From: JAABRU01 sp050180235
GTDB lineage: Bacteria > Desulfobacterota > Desulfobacteria > Desulfobacterales > Desulfococcaceae
Reading direction: 5' to 3'
DNA: 52,446 nt
NCBI GenBank assembly: GCA_050180235.1
Contig: JBFXEJ010000031.1
Span: forward strand, 1 to 52,446
Shown here piece after piece: positions 35,008-41,176 of the stretch (the first letter of the stretch is position 1; each line of letters starts with the position of its first letter). Position numbers and translations under genes: made by a program. The notes under the pieces are model-generated. The model was not told the DNA's origin, searched no databases, and saw nothing but the letters and a program-made list of their open reading frames with translations.

Positions 35008-35527
35008 TGGCAGACTCCTTTTCCGGATGCTGTGCAATGACAAACCGCAGAACACCGCTTATGTTTCCGCCCGGTTCTGACCAGAAGGTCTGATCCGCAA
35101 CAGTATTTTTATTTTCCAGTACCCGGATACGCAGCGCATGGACTGTTCTGTATTCTTCCAAACGCCCAAAAGCCTCAAACCATATTTCATTTTCTCCGGG
35201 TGTCAGACTGTTAATAAGTTCAAGTCTTCGGGGAATACCGGCTTCCATCGGCTCTGTCACGCGCAGAATTTCGGTATTTCCCATGCGCACGAGCAGAGCC
35301 GGAGGCAGCATACGGGGATCAGTCTGAAGGGCAAAGGGGTCCGGTTCTGCTGCAAAGGCAGGGGTTATCTCCAGAATATAATGCTTCTGATTAACAGATG
35401 CAAAAGCCGTTCCGGAATCTGCCACTGTATTTTCCGCATTAGAGGGCGCGGGGTTTCTGTAATCCATGTAAAGGGCAAGTCCGCCCGCGAATATAATCCA
35501 AATCATAATTGCCAGAATGATACGCAT
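34994..35527 (-). CDS. Anchored periplasmic protein next to the ABC ATPase
   Basis: A 177-residue protein with an N-terminal signal anchor (IILAIMIWIIFAGGLALYM) and an extracytoplasmic domain (HYILEITPAFAAEPDPFAL, RMLPPALLVRMGNTEILRV, ELINSLTPGENEIWFEAFG), which looks like an all-beta fold. No family recognised. ATG 35527 is preferred over 35533 because GGAG then has a normal distance. It overlaps the ABC ATPase gene by 14 bases, so both are probably translated together, and a link to metal import is plausible but not shown. Confidence 0.65.
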   Translation of the reverse strand: MRIILAIMIWIIFAGGLALYMDYRNPAPSNAENTVADSGTAFASVNQKHYILEITPAFAAEPDPFALQTDPRMLPPALLVRMGNTEILRVTEPMEAGIPRRLELINSLTPGENEIWFEAFGRLEEYRTVHALRIRVLENKNTVADQTFWSEPGGNISGVLRFVIAQHPEKESANDPS

Positions 35528-35682
35528 AAGCATACTCCAAAAAATATTTTCAAACCGGTGCGCCCGGATTTCAATGGTGCAAAAAACAGTTTTTGCACTC
35601 CCTGCGGAAAGTTTCCGATCTGCTGCCTGTCACAAAGTTCCAGATTATCAACTATAGTCTGGAACAGTCCGGAAAGCCTGTT

Positions 35683-36582
35683 TTATTTTTTTCCTATCCA
35701 TGCAGCGCCGTAAACTCCGGCAGAATCGCCCAGTTCATTCCGGAAAATGGGAGTGCGGAGATGGGGATGAAACGCGTAGCGTTTCACCCTTTCCATGCCC
35801 AGTGTATAAAGCTCTTCTATATTGGAAAGACCTCCGCCCATTACCACGGCATCCGGATCAAGAATGGAAATGAGTCCGCCCAGGCAGCGTCCGAAATCAT
35901 CCAGAAACTGCCGGAAGATTTCCCCGCACCGATGCTCGCCTTTCCGAAATCCTTCCACTATCTCCTTCATGGACAGTCGCTCATCAAATTTTTCCCAAAA
36001 GGCATATTCCACACCGGAGCCGCTGATCTTTGTTTCCACACATCCCCGGTTTCCGCAGTAACATCTGTTTCCGTGCGGATCCACGGAAAAATGCCCCCAT
36101 TCCCCTGCAATGCCATGCCTGCCCCTGTGAATCTGCCCGTCAATGCACAGTCCGCCGCCGCATCCTGTTCCCATGATGACCCCGAAAACAGTTCTGTAAT
36201 TTTTTCCCCCGCCACTGAGGCTTTCTGCCAGGGTAAAGCAGTTTGCATCATTTTCCATTTCCACCCTGCGGCCCAGCATATTTTCCATATCAGAGCGAAA
36301 GGGTTTTCCCATCAGGGATGTGGTGTTCGCGTTCATCACAAGTCCTGTGTCAGGTTCAAGCGCGCCCGGAATGCCGATGCCTATGGTATATTCTCCGGGT
36401 TCCGGAATCATTTTCACAGCATCCCGGATCAGATGATACACTGTGTGACAGATGCTTTCATATTCCCTGTCCGAACCTCTGGGCGTGGCAATTCTTTTAC
36501 GGTAAAGTTCCCTCTGATCAGGATGCAGAAGAATGACCTCGGTTTTGGTTCCGCCCAGATCAACACCAATCTGATAATTCAT
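35683..36582 (-). CDS. ROK-family sugar kinase
   Basis: A 299-residue cytoplasmic kinase, probably of glucose, fructose or N-acetyl-sugars. Nucleotide-binding loop IGVDLGGTKTEV (D8), catalytic Asp in MENDANCF (D112), G-rich GVIMGTGCGGGLCID, and the zinc-binding HFSVDPHGNRCYCGNRGCVE (H164, C174, C176, C181). Length is typical. It is complete, with ATG 36582. The closest enzymes are the bacterial NagK/Mak type, but substrate cannot be stated. A MITE-like palindrome sits right upstream. Confidence 0.93.
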   Translation of the reverse strand: MNYQIGVDLGGTKTEVILLHPDQRELYRKRIATPRGSDREYESICHTVYHLIRDAVKMIPEPGEYTIGIGIPGALEPDTGLVMNANTTSLMGKPFRSDMENMLGRRVEMENDANCFTLAESLSGGGKNYRTVFGVIMGTGCGGGLCIDGQIHRGRHGIAGEWGHFSVDPHGNRCYCGNRGCVETKISGSGVEYAFWEKFDERLSMKEIVEGFRKGEHRCGEIFRQFLDDFGRCLGGLISILDPDAVVMGGGLSNIEELYTLGMERVKRYAFHPHLRTPIFRNELGDSAGVYGAAWIGKK

Positions 36583-36607
36583 TTATGCAGTCCTTTCAAT
36601 TATAAAA

Positions 36608-36698
36608 TAGACTTCCTGCAAATCTAGATTTTCTCATTATTAAAATCAATAATAACAAATAGTTAGTTATGAGAAATTCGAGTTTTGCAGGAAGTCTA
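36608..36698. repeat. MITE-like element, family E
   Basis: 91 bp with terminal inverted repeats TAGACTTCCTGCAAA (the pairing extends, with mismatches, to about 28 bp: GATTTTCTCATTAT with ATGAGAAATTC). TA at both ends. It lies between the ROK kinase and rnhA; no second copy seen in the window. Confidence 0.75.
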
Positions 36699-36725
36699 AT
36701 TCAGAGTGCAAAAAAACGGTTTGCT

Positions 36726-37193
36726 TTATTTTTGTGCATAGTTTTTGTCTTCCGGCAGACTGCCCCGCATTGCTGCTTCTTTTGCCAGTTGATCACATCT
36801 TTCATTTTCCGGGGTTCCGGCATGTCCTTTTACCCATTCAAATTTTACCCTGTGCTTTTCACATAAGGCAAGAAGCCTTTCCCATAAATCCGGATTCTCG
36901 GCTTTGTCTGTTCTGTTTCTTTTCCAGCCGTTGCTTTTCCATCTTTTTGCCCATCCTTTTTCAATGCTTTCAACAACATATTTTGAATCACTGTAAATTG
37001 TCACATCACATTCATATTTCAGTGCCTCCAGCGCGGCAATGCACGCGAGGATTTCCATACGGTTGTTGGTGGTCAGTCTGAAACCGCCGGATATTTCCCG
37101 GCGGTGTTTTTCATACAGAAGAACACTGCCGTATCCGCCCGGCCCCGGATTTCCCAGACATCCGCCATCAGTGTAAATTGTCACTTTTTTCAT
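36726..37193 (-). CDS. rnhA: Ribonuclease HI
   Basis: A 155-residue enzyme that removes the RNA strand of RNA-DNA hybrids. The active-site residues are D9 (YTDGGCLGNPGPGGYG), E47 (NNRMEILA), D69 (TIYSDSKYVVES) and D134 (NERCDQLAKEA), with H124 in VKGHAG. Length and motif spacing are typical. ATG 37193 is chosen; a GTG 9 bases upstream is the only alternative. Confidence 0.96.
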   Translation of the reverse strand: MKKVTIYTDGGCLGNPGPGGYGSVLLYEKHRREISGGFRLTTNNRMEILACIAALEALKYECDVTIYSDSKYVVESIEKGWAKRWKSNGWKRNRTDKAENPDLWERLLALCEKHRVKFEWVKGHAGTPENERCDQLAKEAAMRGSLPEDKNYAQK

Positions 37194-37248
37194 TGCTCTC
37201 ACAGCCGATCTGTTGTTTTGGTTGAAAAATTGGGATGAACTGAAATTC

Positions 37249-37716
37249 TCACAGAGAATACAGCATTTTTATGGGTTTGTCTGTATGTTTCAAAAGTTTT
37301 TCCACCTGCCCGCGCTGGCCTGCAAAACCGATGACAATGCTGTCTGCAAAATTTATCATCATTTTGTTTCTTGTTTCTGCTGTCCGCTTATCCGCTCTTT
37401 TCACTTTTTTGTCAAACGGGGTGATGATTAACAGCCTGCCCTGCTCCAATGGTTTCTGCAGTTCAGGTTCAATTCTTTTTTTCAGACCTCCTGCAAGGGC
37501 AATAATAATCGGCTGCTGTCCTTTGAGAAGATAATGAAGTACATCTTTTTCCATTCTGCTGTGAAATCCGCTTATGACACAAATGCCGGATTCCCGCTGT
37601 TCTATTGCCCAGTCATAGCATTTCAGCACTGCTGATGCCGGGATTTTGCGGCTGCACAGAAAAGCGGTTTTCGGGAGATCCAGTAAAGCAGTATTGCCAA
37701 TGTGATCTTTTATCAT
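37249..37716 (-). CDS. Stand-alone DprA/SMF-like Rossmann protein
   Basis: A 155-residue protein that looks like only the Rossmann core of DprA: GICVISGFHSRMEKDVLHYL, KGQQPIIIALAGGLKKR, EQGRLLIITPFDKKV, ADSIVIGFAGQRGQVEKL. It has neither the N-terminal HhH nor the C-terminal winged helix, unlike the DprA at 16012. Such stand-alone SMF/SLOG-like proteins occur in defence and regulatory settings and bind nucleotides. Its substrate is unknown. It is at the edge of the toxin-antitoxin region. Confidence 0.68.
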   Translation of the reverse strand: MIKDHIGNTALLDLPKTAFLCSRKIPASAVLKCYDWAIEQRESGICVISGFHSRMEKDVLHYLLKGQQPIIIALAGGLKKRIEPELQKPLEQGRLLIITPFDKKVKRADKRTAETRNKMMINFADSIVIGFAGQRGQVEKLLKHTDKPIKMLYSL

Positions 37717-37781
37717 TTCCGCAGCAGTTTATTAATTTTTAGCTCCATAGGAGCGTGATGTTTGTAGCAGCAGCATTCATC

Positions 37782-37893
37782 CCATCTGTCTGAACCGTGA
37801 TTAACCTGATTAAAGGATTGTCATGATTGAGACAGTCTGCCTGATTTTTGAATCCTTTAATCCTTTAATCATGTGAATCAGGGTTCGGATTGC
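37782..37893. repeat. Palindromic repeat unit, family T, single copy
   Basis: A single unit of the repeat that forms arrays at 38890 and 40838: starts CATCTGTCTGAACCGTGATT, runs through ATTAAAGGATTGTCATGATTG and ends with AATCATGTGAATCAGGGTTC. The last part pairs inverted with the first. It lies right next to the broken vapC. Confidence 0.85.
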
Positions 37894-37917
37894 AGGGTGG
37901 ATGAAGCGGAGCGTAAC

Positions 37918-37983
37918 CTACCGCAACGGGGCAATGGCGGGTTTCGCTACAGCAATACACGCGTTTGTATCCAGCAGATACAT
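37918..37983 (-). pseudogene. Truncated PIN toxin (VapC-like)
   Basis: A 21-residue product starting MYLLDTNACIAVAK. The N-terminus is the beginning of a PIN-domain nuclease with its first catalytic Asp; then the frame ends in TAG. The rest of the toxin is missing and is replaced by repeat sequence. Its ATG overlaps the stop of the antitoxin gene (TGATG), as is usual for toxin-antitoxin operons. Confidence 0.75.
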
Positions 37984-38234
37984 CAGACCAGACTCCTCCT
38001 TTGCTCAAAATCCCCTTCATATTCAATATCCGGAAAATCCGGCAGGCTTCCGGCAATATTGTAAAAAAAACCTTCCGGCCATCCAGTTTTGCGGAACCGG
38101 GCAGATTCATAATTCTGCCGCATTGTTTCAAAAACCATCACAATACGGATTTCTCTGCCTGCTGTATCTTCCGGCATCAGAACTTTCAGAACACCGTCTG
38201 ATCCCACACGGGTATTGACTTCCATGCTTCTCAT
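37983..38234 (-). CDS. Antitoxin (VapB-like) of the broken pair
   Basis: An 83-residue protein with a short N-terminal SpoVT-type segment (EVNTRVGSDGVLKVLMPED), a linker REIRIVMVF, and the C-terminal toxin-binding type end (WPEGFFYNIAGSLPDFPD, EYEGDFEQRRSLV). AAGGAG sits five bases before ATG 38234. It directly precedes and overlaps the vapC fragment, so it is an orphan antitoxin. Confidence 0.72.
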   Translation of the reverse strand: MRSMEVNTRVGSDGVLKVLMPEDTAGREIRIVMVFETMRQNYESARFRKTGWPEGFFYNIAGSLPDFPDIEYEGDFEQRRSLV

Positions 38235-38316
38235 AACTGCTCCTTATGATAAAATCTGCAAAGTGATTATTAATTTTCTGTCTGATAATGAGAATACAAA
38301 ACCGCTTTTTTATCGC

Positions 38317-38601
38317 TTATAATTCCAGTTTCCGATAAATATTTTTTCGGTTGGCGAACCGCATCAGATAAATGTTTTCTGTATCAAAAGAGAAAATCAT
38401 CCGGTAATCTCTGAAAACCACAACCCGGTAATGCCCTTTGAAACCTGTCAGTTCTCTTACATTCAGGTCAGGATGAAACACATTTTCCGAAAGTTTCACA
38501 GCGGTTTCATAGGCTTCCATCTGTATGGAATGCGGCATTTTTTTAATATCCCGTGCAAAACGGCCTGTGCGCTGTATTTTTCTTTTAACGGATGAATTCA
38601 T
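38317..38601 (-). CDS. RelE/ParE-family toxin
   Basis: A 94-residue basic protein of the mRNA-interferase or gyrase-toxin group: TGRFARDIKKMPHSIQM, ELTGFKGHYRVVVFRDYRM and IYLMRFANRKNIYRKL are characteristic. The start ATG 38601 overlaps the antitoxin end by 17 bases; a TTG at 38604 is possible. The exact target (ribosome-bound mRNA or gyrase) cannot be told. Confidence 0.85.
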   Translation of the reverse strand: MNSSVKRKIQRTGRFARDIKKMPHSIQMEAYETAVKLSENVFHPDLNVRELTGFKGHYRVVVFRDYRMIFSFDTENIYLMRFANRKNIYRKLEL

Positions 38602-38794
38602 CAAAGGTTTTCACATCTTCATATTGCCCGGATACAATTTCACTTTGTGCCTTTTGCAGGTCTTTGAGAAATTTGTCCTGATACAGTTCCTCCGGTGAGA
38701 CAATTTTCGCAAGGAAATTTCTGATGGTGTGGTATGCCTGCAGAACTTCCGTCAGTTCTTTTCTGGAAATACGGATTGTTGTCATTTCGTTCAT
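38585..38794 (-). CDS. Antitoxin of the RelE/ParE pair
   Basis: A 69-residue protein: TTIRISRKELTEVLQAYHTI, then a Lys/Glu-rich helix QDKFLKDLQKAQ and a C-terminal end VKTFDEFIR. GGAGG lies nine bases before ATG 38794. Position before the toxin and the overlap mark it as the antitoxin, and the N-terminus would bind DNA. Confidence 0.75.
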   Translation of the reverse strand: MNEMTTIRISRKELTEVLQAYHTIRNFLAKIVSPEELYQDKFLKDLQKAQSEIVSGQYEDVKTFDEFIR

Positions 38795-38889
38795 ATTTCA
38801 ATTCCTCCCTGTTTTTCAACTGTTTTGTCAATTTCTTTCATTATGCAGTGGGTTTCCTTCAGCAGGGTGAATGCAGCGACAGCGAAAAC

Positions 38890-39238
38890 TCATCTGTCTG
38901 AACCGTGATTAACCTGATTAAGGGATTGTCATGATTGAGACAGTCTGTATGATTTTTCAATCCTTCAATCCCATCTGTCCGAACCGTGATTAACCTGATT
39001 AAGGGATTGTCATGATTGAGACAGTCTGTCTTTTCAATCCTTCAATTCCATCTGTCTGAACCATGATTAACCTGATTAAAGGATTGTCATGATTGAGACA
39101 GTCTGTCTGTTTTTTCAATCCTTTAATTCCATCTGTCTGAACCGTGATTAACCTGATTAAGGGATTGTCATGATTGAGACAGTCTGTCTGTTTTTTCAAT
39201 CCTTTAATCCTTTAATCATGTGAATCATGGTTCAGACA
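38890..39238. repeat. Tandem array of four palindromic units, family T
   Basis: Units begin CATCTGTCTGAACCGTGATT (or close variants) at 38890, 38972, 39049 and 39130, 77-85 bases apart, each with AACCTGATTAAGGGATTGTC then ATGATTGAGACAGTCTG and a T-rich tail TTTTTTCAATCCTTTAA. The array closes with an inverted end AATCATGGTTCAGACAGA (39221-39238). Spacers vary slightly in length. Not CRISPR: no constant short repeat with different spacers. Confidence 0.92.
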
Positions 39239-39291
39239 GAAGTGTCATCGTTTTCAAGTTCTTTTCCCATGCGGCATTTAATATTGTGAAT
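39239..39291 (-). pseudogene. Fossil of the methyltransferase C-terminus
   Basis: On the minus strand IHNIKCRMGKELENDDTSV with a TGA. The same ending (IKYRMGKELENDDTSV) closes the intact methyltransferase at 41170-44472, and a third copy is at 40067-40112. So this is a duplicated 3' remnant. Confidence 0.8.
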
Positions 39292-39690
39292 TTAACGTTC
39301 ATAGGGTTTGTGAATAATTATACCCGGAATAATTTCATAATGCCTGCCGTTAAAAGTACACAAAGGAATTTGCATATCACAAGCGTGCTGACCTACCAGA
39401 ACATCTATAATGCTTATTCCATGACTGAGATGACAGAGTGAGAATATGTCGGATGCACGTTTGCACGTTTCAGCAGACGGCCATTTGACAGAATTCATAA
39501 GTTTGTATGTGTTCAGTGTCCTGAATAACCGATCATGATGTTCACGATTGCGGCATCCCTGCACAAGTTCCATAAAAACAAATCCCGACAAGAGAAACTT
39601 TTGTTTCCTTGCTGAATGTATCCATGTTATTGCCGGAGGATGTTTCCTCAGAACATCTATCAGAACATCTGTATCAAGAAAATATATCAC
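39292..39690 (-). CDS. PIN-domain toxin (VapC-like)
   Basis: A ~132-residue PIN ribonuclease: acidic residues in VIYFLDTDVLIDVL (first Asp), VFMELVQGCR (Glu), HGISIIDVLVGQHA (Asp) and PLCTFNGRHYE. PIN toxins cleave tRNA or rRNA. The start is probably GTG 39690 with AGAGG upstream (TTG 39693 is an alternative); it overlaps the antitoxin gene by 17-20 bases. Confidence 0.85.
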   Translation of the reverse strand: MIYFLDTDVLIDVLRKHPPAITWIHSARKQKFLLSGFVFMELVQGCRNREHHDRLFRTLNTYKLMNSVKWPSAETCKRASDIFSLCHLSHGISIIDVLVGQHACDMQIPLCTFNGRHYEIIPGIIIHKPYER

Positions 39691-39946
39691 CAATACCTCT
39701 GTCTATGGATTCTTTTCTGAGTTTCCGGGCAAATGCAGGGCTGTCTTCCATTTCGGTTCTGCCGCTCCATAACCCTGCAAAACCGGAGTCAAGAAGATCT
39801 CCGAGTGTGGGGATGTTCCTGTCAGAATCTTCGGTATTGTCTGTCTGTACGCATTCTTCAACCTGAACAAAGCGGAGTTTGCTTAACCAATTGACAACAA
39901 AATGAAATTTTGCGTCATCGTTTATATGCACCATAACAGTTTTCAT
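39674..39946 (-). CDS. Antitoxin of the PIN toxin
   Basis: A 90-residue acidic protein. N-terminal VMVHINDDAKFHFVVNWLS, middle VQTDNTEDSDRN, and C-terminal GLWSGRTEMEDSPAFARKL that would bind the toxin. AAGGAAAGA lies before ATG 39946. Its gene ends inside the toxin gene. Confidence 0.75.
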   Translation of the reverse strand: MKTVMVHINDDAKFHFVVNWLSKLRFVQVEECVQTDNTEDSDRNIPTLGDLLDSGFAGLWSGRTEMEDSPAFARKLRKESIDRGIGDIFS

Positions 39947-40110
39947 CAGTCTTTCCTTTCCTGTTCTTCACTTTCAAAGTTGTCTGAACTCTGATTCGTC
40001 TGATTTCTCTGATTCATCTGATTATAACTCATGCAAATCAGAGAAATCAGACGAATCACAGTTCAGACAAAAGTGTCATCGTTTTCAATTTCTTTTCCCA
40101 TTCGGTGTTT
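39947..40110. repeat. Leader, near-perfect palindrome and fossil
   Basis: Three parts. The leader 39948-39990 (CTTTCCTTTCCTGTTC then TTCACTTTCAAAGTTGTCTGAAC) recurs at 40811-40848 upstream of the next antitoxin. A 32-bp-arm palindrome follows (39984-40066: TCTGAACTCTGATTCGTC and GAATCACAGTTCAGA ends, arms GATTTCTCTGATT and AATCAGAGAAATC). Then a copy of the methyltransferase 3' end (40067-40112). Confidence 0.85.
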
Positions 40111-40112
40111 GA
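40067..40112 (-). pseudogene. Second fossil of the methyltransferase C-terminus
   Basis: Minus strand reads IKHRMGKEIENDDTFV followed by a stop; same ending as the intact gene with three substitutions. It abuts the PIN toxin gene 40124-40558. Confidence 0.78.
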
Positions 40113-40123
40113 TGCCATGTTCT

Positions 40124-40558
40124 TCATTCACACTGCAACCTGTTCTGATTTTTCAAGAGAATTCTGAAACCGGCCTGTTCAAAATGATGATCTGTCGTAA
40201 ATATTTCATTGCAGCCGAATTTTTCTGCTGTAACAATGCTCACACAATCCACCATGCCCCATGATTTGTCTTTCATTTTTTTATACAGTGCGAATCCTTC
40301 ATCCATAAGTTTCCGGTCAGAAACAATATAATTCCACATCACAGACTGCTGAATACTTTCAACTGTGGAAATGGCAATGGAGCGGAATCTGATATTGCTG
40401 AAAGCATTGCATAATTCTGCAATAACAAGATTTGTGGTTGCAAATTTTCTTTTTGTTCTGACCAGTTCCAGTCTGATTCGGCATGCCTGATGATAAAAAA
40501 TATCCTCTTTGTTTCCAAGAGCTATGAGTGCGGAAGTGTCAACAAAAACAGGTTTCAT
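40124..40558 (-). CDS. PIN-domain toxin (VapC-like), second type
   Basis: A 144-residue PIN protein: VFVDTSALIALG (Asp), VIAELCNAFSN (Glu), GMVDCVSIVTA (Asp), and IFTTDHHFEQAG (Asp). This sequence type differs from the toxin at 39292. ATG 40558 overlaps the antitoxin stop by 4 bases (ATGA), the normal coupling. Confidence 0.87.
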   Translation of the reverse strand: MKPVFVDTSALIALGNKEDIFYHQACRIRLELVRTKRKFATTNLVIAELCNAFSNIRFRSIAISTVESIQQSVMWNYIVSDRKLMDEGFALYKKMKDKSWGMVDCVSIVTAEKFGCNEIFTTDHHFEQAGFRILLKNQNRLQCE

Positions 40559-40803
40559 GATACTTTGGCTGTCCCGTACAGATAATGGTCATGGTTGATG
40601 GAAAAATCCTCAATTCCCGTGCTGACACAAGGCAGTTCAGTATCCGGATCTGACCAGGGATCTCCGCTGGTATTCTGTTCAGTATTTTTCAGAAATGATG
40701 CAAAAAAAGCTGCTTCTTCCCTCAGACTTTTTTCAATTTCTCTGATACGCTGTTCCACTCTCTGCTTTGGCAGATTGTCCGGTACATAGATGTTAATAAA
40801 CAT
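40555..40803 (-). CDS. Antitoxin of the second PIN pair
   Basis: An 82-residue protein with an N-terminal segment MFINIYVPDNLPKQRVEQR, a helix EKSLREEAAFFASFLK, and an acidic Ser/Asp-rich C-terminus ending TELPCVSTGIEDFSINHDHY. AAAGGAG precedes ATG 40803. Recognised by position and overlap. Confidence 0.7.
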   Translation of the reverse strand: MFINIYVPDNLPKQRVEQRIREIEKSLREEAAFFASFLKNTEQNTSGDPWSDPDTELPCVSTGIEDFSINHDHYLYGTAKVS

Positions 40804-41176
40804 AATATGTCTCCTTTCCTGTTCTTCACTTTCAAAGTTGTCTGAACCATGATTAACCTGATTAAAGGATTGTCATGATTGAGACAGTCTGCCTGATTTT
40901 TGAATCTTTCATCCAATCTGTCTGAACCTTGTTTAACCTGATTAAGGGATTGTCATGATTGAGACAGTCTGCCTTTTCAATCTTTTAATCCCATCTGTCT
41001 GAACCGTGATTAACCTGATTAAAGGATTGTCATGATTGAGACAGTCTGCCTGATTTTTGAATCTTTCATCCCATCTGTCTGAACCGTGATTAACCTGATT
41101 AAAGGATTGTCATGATTGAGACAGTCTGTCTTTTCAATCCTTTAATCCTTTAATCATGTGAATCAAGGTTCAGACA
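40804..41176. repeat. Tandem array of four palindromic units, family T, with leader
   Basis: After the leader (40811-40848) the units begin at about 40841 (TCTGAACCATGATT), 40916, 40992 and 41072, with the same body as the array at 38890. The final inverted end AATCAAGGTTCAGACAGA (41159-41176) overlaps the last codons of the methyltransferase gene and supplies its TGA. One unit has CCTTGTTTAACC in place of CCGTGATTAACC. Confidence 0.92.

Noticed and set aside
35593..36627. 344-codon plus-strand frame
   Set aside because: Antisense to the ROK kinase.
38999..39199. Peptide made of repeated QTDCLNHDNPLIRLI units
   Set aside because: It is the translation of the family T repeats, which change frame and length between arrays; no ribosome site.
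38890..39238. CRISPR array
   Set aside because: The repeated part is most of each unit, there are no unique spacers of constant length, and no cas genes are near.
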